Part shown: positions 5,721 through 7,396 of the stretch, piece after piece | Position numbering within the stretch: the stretch's first letter is position 1 | How the letters are laid out: each line of letters begins with the position of its first letter | DNA from: Hyphococcus sp. | GTDB taxonomy: Bacteria > Pseudomonadota > Alphaproteobacteria > Caulobacterales > Parvularculaceae | DNA: 7,396 nt | Direction: 5' to 3' | Assembly (NCBI GenBank): GCA_021604605.1 | Contig: BQJH01000151.1 | Location: forward strand, 1 to 7,396 | Translations under genes and position numbers: made by a program | Notes under the pieces: model-generated | What the model was told of the DNA's origin: nothing | Database searches by the model: none | The model's input: the letters and a program-made list of their open reading frames with translations, nothing else

Positions 5721-6734
5721 CGCCTGAAAATGATGACGGACGAGCTTCGTGCGCGTCACGCGACAGGACAAGGACTTGGTGTTGTCGATAATATTGATGT
5801 TGAGACGAATGGAAGTGAAAGTCGGCTTCTCATCATTGACGACAATGAAGATCAAAGCGAGCGCCTTAAAAAATCGCTGGGTACAGATCAATTAGTTTCT
5901 ATAGAATTAGACCCTGAAGTGGCTTTAAACCGGGCCAGATCCGGCGATTTCGATATGATTGTCGTTAACATGTCGCTTGAGGCCATGGACCCGTTACGGC
6001 TTTGTTCGTCGATCCGGTCGTTTGAAGAAACTCGGCTCACGCCGATCCTCGCTGTTGTACGCCAAGGTGATACCAGAAAGCTCGTGCGGGCGCTTGATAT
6101 TGGCGTGAATGACTACATTTCACGGCCTGTCGATAAAAATGAACTGACGGCGCGTGTTTCAACTCAGTTGCGACGTATGCGGTATGTTGATCAATTGCGA
6201 TCGTCATTCCAGGCCAGTCTGGAAATGGCGGTGACGGATCAACTGACTGGTCTCTATAATCGACGATATCTCGCCAGCCATTTGTCTGCAATGTTTGACC
6301 GCGCTTATTGGACAGAACGACCCTTGTCAGTGATGATCATTGACATCGATCACTTCAAGAAAATCAATGACACGCATGGTCATGATGCTGGTGACAAGGT
6401 CATTAAAGAATTTGCAGAAAGTATTTCGCGTTCTTTGCGGGGGATTGATCTGGCCTGCCGTTATGGTGGGGAAGAGTTTCTTGTTGCGATGCCGGATACG
6501 GATATGGCCTTTGCTTCAGTTGTGGCGGAACGACTACGCGCTGAAATTGAATCAACGAAGTTTATTGTTAATAGCGGCCGCGATGAAATCAGCGTTACGG
6601 TGAGTATCGGTATTGGGTCTACTGAAAACGGGCCGAATGAAGATGCACCGCAAAAACTGATCAAGCGCGCCGACGAAGCGCTTTATGAAGCGAAAAATGG
6701 CGGTCGAAACCGGGTGATTAAAAGCGCCGCCTGA
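5361..6734 (+). CDS. pleD: PleD diguanylate cyclase response regulator
   Basis: PleD makes cyclic di-GMP from two GTP and in Caulobacter drives loss of motility and stalk formation at the developing pole. This protein has 457 residues, close to the 454 of Caulobacter PleD, in the order REC1-REC2-GGDEF. REC1 (about 1-125) has Asp9, Asp10, phospho-acceptor Asp53, Thr83 and Lys105, plus Tyr26 at the presumed dimer interface. REC2 (about 154-275) is the usual degenerate adaptor: Asn203 replaces the phospho-Asp and Arg255 the conserved Lys. The GGDEF domain begins near VTDQLTGLYNRR (291-302), with the metal-binding IDIDHFKKINDTHGHDAGD segment, active-site GGEEF at 369-373, and an intact inhibitory I-site R360xxD363 five residues before it. 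The cyclase should therefore be active and feedback-inhibited. The start has GGGGG four bases upstream and overlaps the preceding stop (ATGA). Confidence 0.97.
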   Translation: MTARVLVVDDLEPNVKLLEAKLRAEYFDVLGAYSGEEAIKLAVAEQPDIILLDVMMPGMDGFETCRRLKEAPETMHIPVVMVTALDQQADRVSGLEAGADDFLTKPVEDLALFARVRSLTRLKMMTDELRARHATGQGLGVVDNIDVETNGSESRLLIIDDNEDQSERLKKSLGTDQLVSIELDPEVALNRARSGDFDMIVVNMSLEAMDPLRLCSSIRSFEETRLTPILAVVRQGDTRKLVRALDIGVNDYISRPVDKNELTARVSTQLRRMRYVDQLRSSFQASLEMAVTDQLTGLYNRRYLASHLSAMFDRAYWTERPLSVMIIDIDHFKKINDTHGHDAGDKVIKEFAESISRSLRGIDLACRYGGEEFLVAMPDTDMAFASVVAERLRAEIESTKFIVNSGRDEISVTVSIGIGSTENGPNEDAPQKLIKRADEALYEAKNGGRNRVIKSAA

Positions 6735-6789
6735 TTGTCGATATTGTAGATCGGGCTATCTGGCTTATCGAACAAAGAATCCCAGAATC

Positions 6790-6825
6790 ACAAAAGCCGC
6801 CCTTCAAAGGCGGCTTTGTAGTTTT
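6790..6825. terminator. Bidirectional terminator between pleD and rpmG
   Basis: Arms AAAGCCGCC (6793-6801) and GGCGGCTTT (6809-6817) form a 9-bp stem with a 7-base loop; it extends further if one bulged A is allowed. On the plus strand it is followed by a T-rich tail (TTTGTAGTTTTTGC), suited to ending pleD. On the minus strand the hairpin ends in TTTTGTGATT, so it can also end rpmG. It lies about 56 bases beyond the pleD stop and 25 beyond the rpmG stop. Confidence 0.9.
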
Positions 6826-6849
6826 TGCTATTAGTCAGCCAATCAAGCG

Positions 6850-7017
6850 TTACTTGATTTTGCCTTCTTTGAATTCAACATGCTTGCGCGCCACGGGATC
6901 ATACTTCCGCAGGACAAGCTTTTCGGTCATGGTCCGGGTGTTTTTCTTGGTGACGTAGAAAAACCCTGTGCCAGCTGTTGAATTGAGCCGGATTTTAACG
7001 GTGGTCGGCTTAGCCAT
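6850..7017 (-). CDS. rpmG: 50S ribosomal protein L33
   Basis: This 55-residue basic protein is a small component of the large ribosomal subunit near the E site. It starts MAKPTTVKIRLNST, continues GTGFFYVTKKNTRTMTEKL and LRKYDPVARKHVEFKE, and ends in EGKIK, matching proteobacterial L33 over its full length. It lacks the two CxxC pairs of zinc-binding L33 forms, so it is the zinc-free (C-minus) type normal for alphaproteobacteria. A strong AAGGAG lies six to seven bases before the ATG. It converges on pleD, sharing a terminator; rpmG next to pleD is a familiar arrangement in this class. It appears to be monocistronic with its own promoter. Confidence 0.97.
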   Translation of the reverse strand: MAKPTTVKIRLNSTAGTGFFYVTKKNTRTMTEKLVLRKYDPVARKHVEFKEGKIK

Positions 7018-7055
7018 TATTATCTCCTTGAGCTGCTATTTCGCAGCGAGCGCGG

Positions 7056-7083
7056 AACCTACTGATCAAGCGGCTCATGTCAA
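7056..7083 (-). promoter_or_regulatory. rpmG: Candidate sigma-70 promoter of rpmG
   Basis: On the minus strand a perfect -35 TTGACA (7078-7083) is followed after 16 bases by TAGGTT (7056-7061), a weak -10 matching 3 of 6 positions. The position, about 40 bases upstream of the rpmG start, suits a housekeeping ribosomal gene, and alphaproteobacterial promoters often rely on a strong -35. Confidence 0.55.
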
Positions 7084-7396
7084 GCCGGGGCCTATAATTT
7101 TCGCCAATTTTTGACAAAAAGACGGCTCAGGCGGCCATTGGGGCATGTTCTCCGGATTTTATGCAGCCGAGCTCTGGGAGAGGCGCGAATCATTGCGCCC
7201 TCAAAAGATCCATAATCTCGGTAATTTTGACCCGTTTGGATAGGTTCCTGGTGAGATTTCGACCAGGTGTATGCGCCACATAGCTCTCTGAAAGGGCGCA
7301 AACAGCTTATTCACCACTGTTTTATCACTTTCACGATGAATTGAGTGGCAGTTTACCACCAAATTCTATCTCTTGGCGCAATCGCACGAGTGAGAT
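7084..7396. other. Intergenic stretch with no recognised gene
   Basis: No convincing coding region was found in this stretch of about 313 bases. A 69-codon minus-strand frame (7092-7301) looks like nothing I recognise and has no good ribosome binding site. The stretch holds several short inverted repeats: TTGCGCCCT (7193-7201) with AGGGCGCAA (7293-7301); ATTGCGCC (7192-7199) with GGCGCAAT (7374-7381); and CCTGGT (7247-7252) with ACCAGG (7262-7267) around a 9-base loop. None is followed by a T-run, so they do not look like terminators. Confidence 0.6.

Noticed and set aside
5946..5978. Missing phospho-acceptor aspartate in REC2 of PleD (Asn203) as a possible defect
   Set aside because: Caulobacter PleD also has Asn here; REC2 is an adaptor for dimerisation, so this is normal for the family.
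7092..7301. 69-codon minus-strand reading frame upstream of rpmG
   Set aside because: It is arginine-rich with no recognisable motif, lacks a good ribosome binding site, and overlaps the candidate repeats; it is most likely a chance frame.
7307..7315. TTATTCACC, a DnaA-box-like sequence
   Set aside because: It matches 7 of 9 consensus positions and stands alone; an origin would show several boxes, an AT-rich unwinding element and typical neighbours.
7331..7396. Frame open from the right edge on the minus strand (21 codons to a stop), possibly the end of a truncated gene
   Set aside because: Too short to recognise, and other frames offer nothing better; cannot be told from chance.

Overview
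The window looks like chromosomal DNA of an alphaproteobacterium with moderate GC. Three observations point there: the divK-pleD cell-cycle pair followed by a convergent rpmG, an alphaproteobacterial-type DinB with an N-terminal Cys4 extension, and a DUF482/FemAB-like gene next to HIT, DUF2007 and RidA-family genes. A dimorphic or stalk-forming lineage (Caulobacterales/Hyphomonadales-like) is a reasonable guess, but the order cannot be fixed from this sequence. No mobile element, CRISPR array, tRNA or rRNA was recognised.

Left part (about 77-4372, minus strand). A likely co-transcribed set runs leftward: dinB (translesion polymerase IV), then a RidA-family protein, a DUF482 GNAT/FemAB-like acyltransferase, a DUF2007 protein and a HIT-family protein. 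The last three genes are packed tightly (ATGA and TAATG overlaps; 9 nt between the RidA stop and the acyltransferase start). After a 115-nt gap comes a secreted DM13-domain protein, closed by a strong intrinsic terminator (77-106).

Middle (4373-4510). This is a divergent intergenic region between dinB and divK. It holds a near-consensus CtrA-like site and a candidate sigma-70 promoter for divK.

Right part (4511-6734, plus strand). The cell-cycle signalling operon is divK, then a stand-alone receiver gene, then pleD. The receiver gene is the most unusual item. It is a tandem copy of the first receiver domain of PleD (91 of 120 residues identical, counted by eye). It sits exactly 410 bp upstream of pleD in register, carries a copy of the same G5 ribosome binding site, and overlaps the pleD start by ATGA. 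DivK and PleD are known partners controlled by the DivJ/PleC histidine kinases, so the extra receiver could compete for phosphoryl groups or tune PleD dimerisation and c-di-GMP output.

Far right. pleD and the convergent rpmG (ribosomal protein L33) share a probably bidirectional terminator. rpmG has a recognisable promoter. The remaining roughly 300 bases up to the right edge show only short inverted repeats and no recognisable gene.
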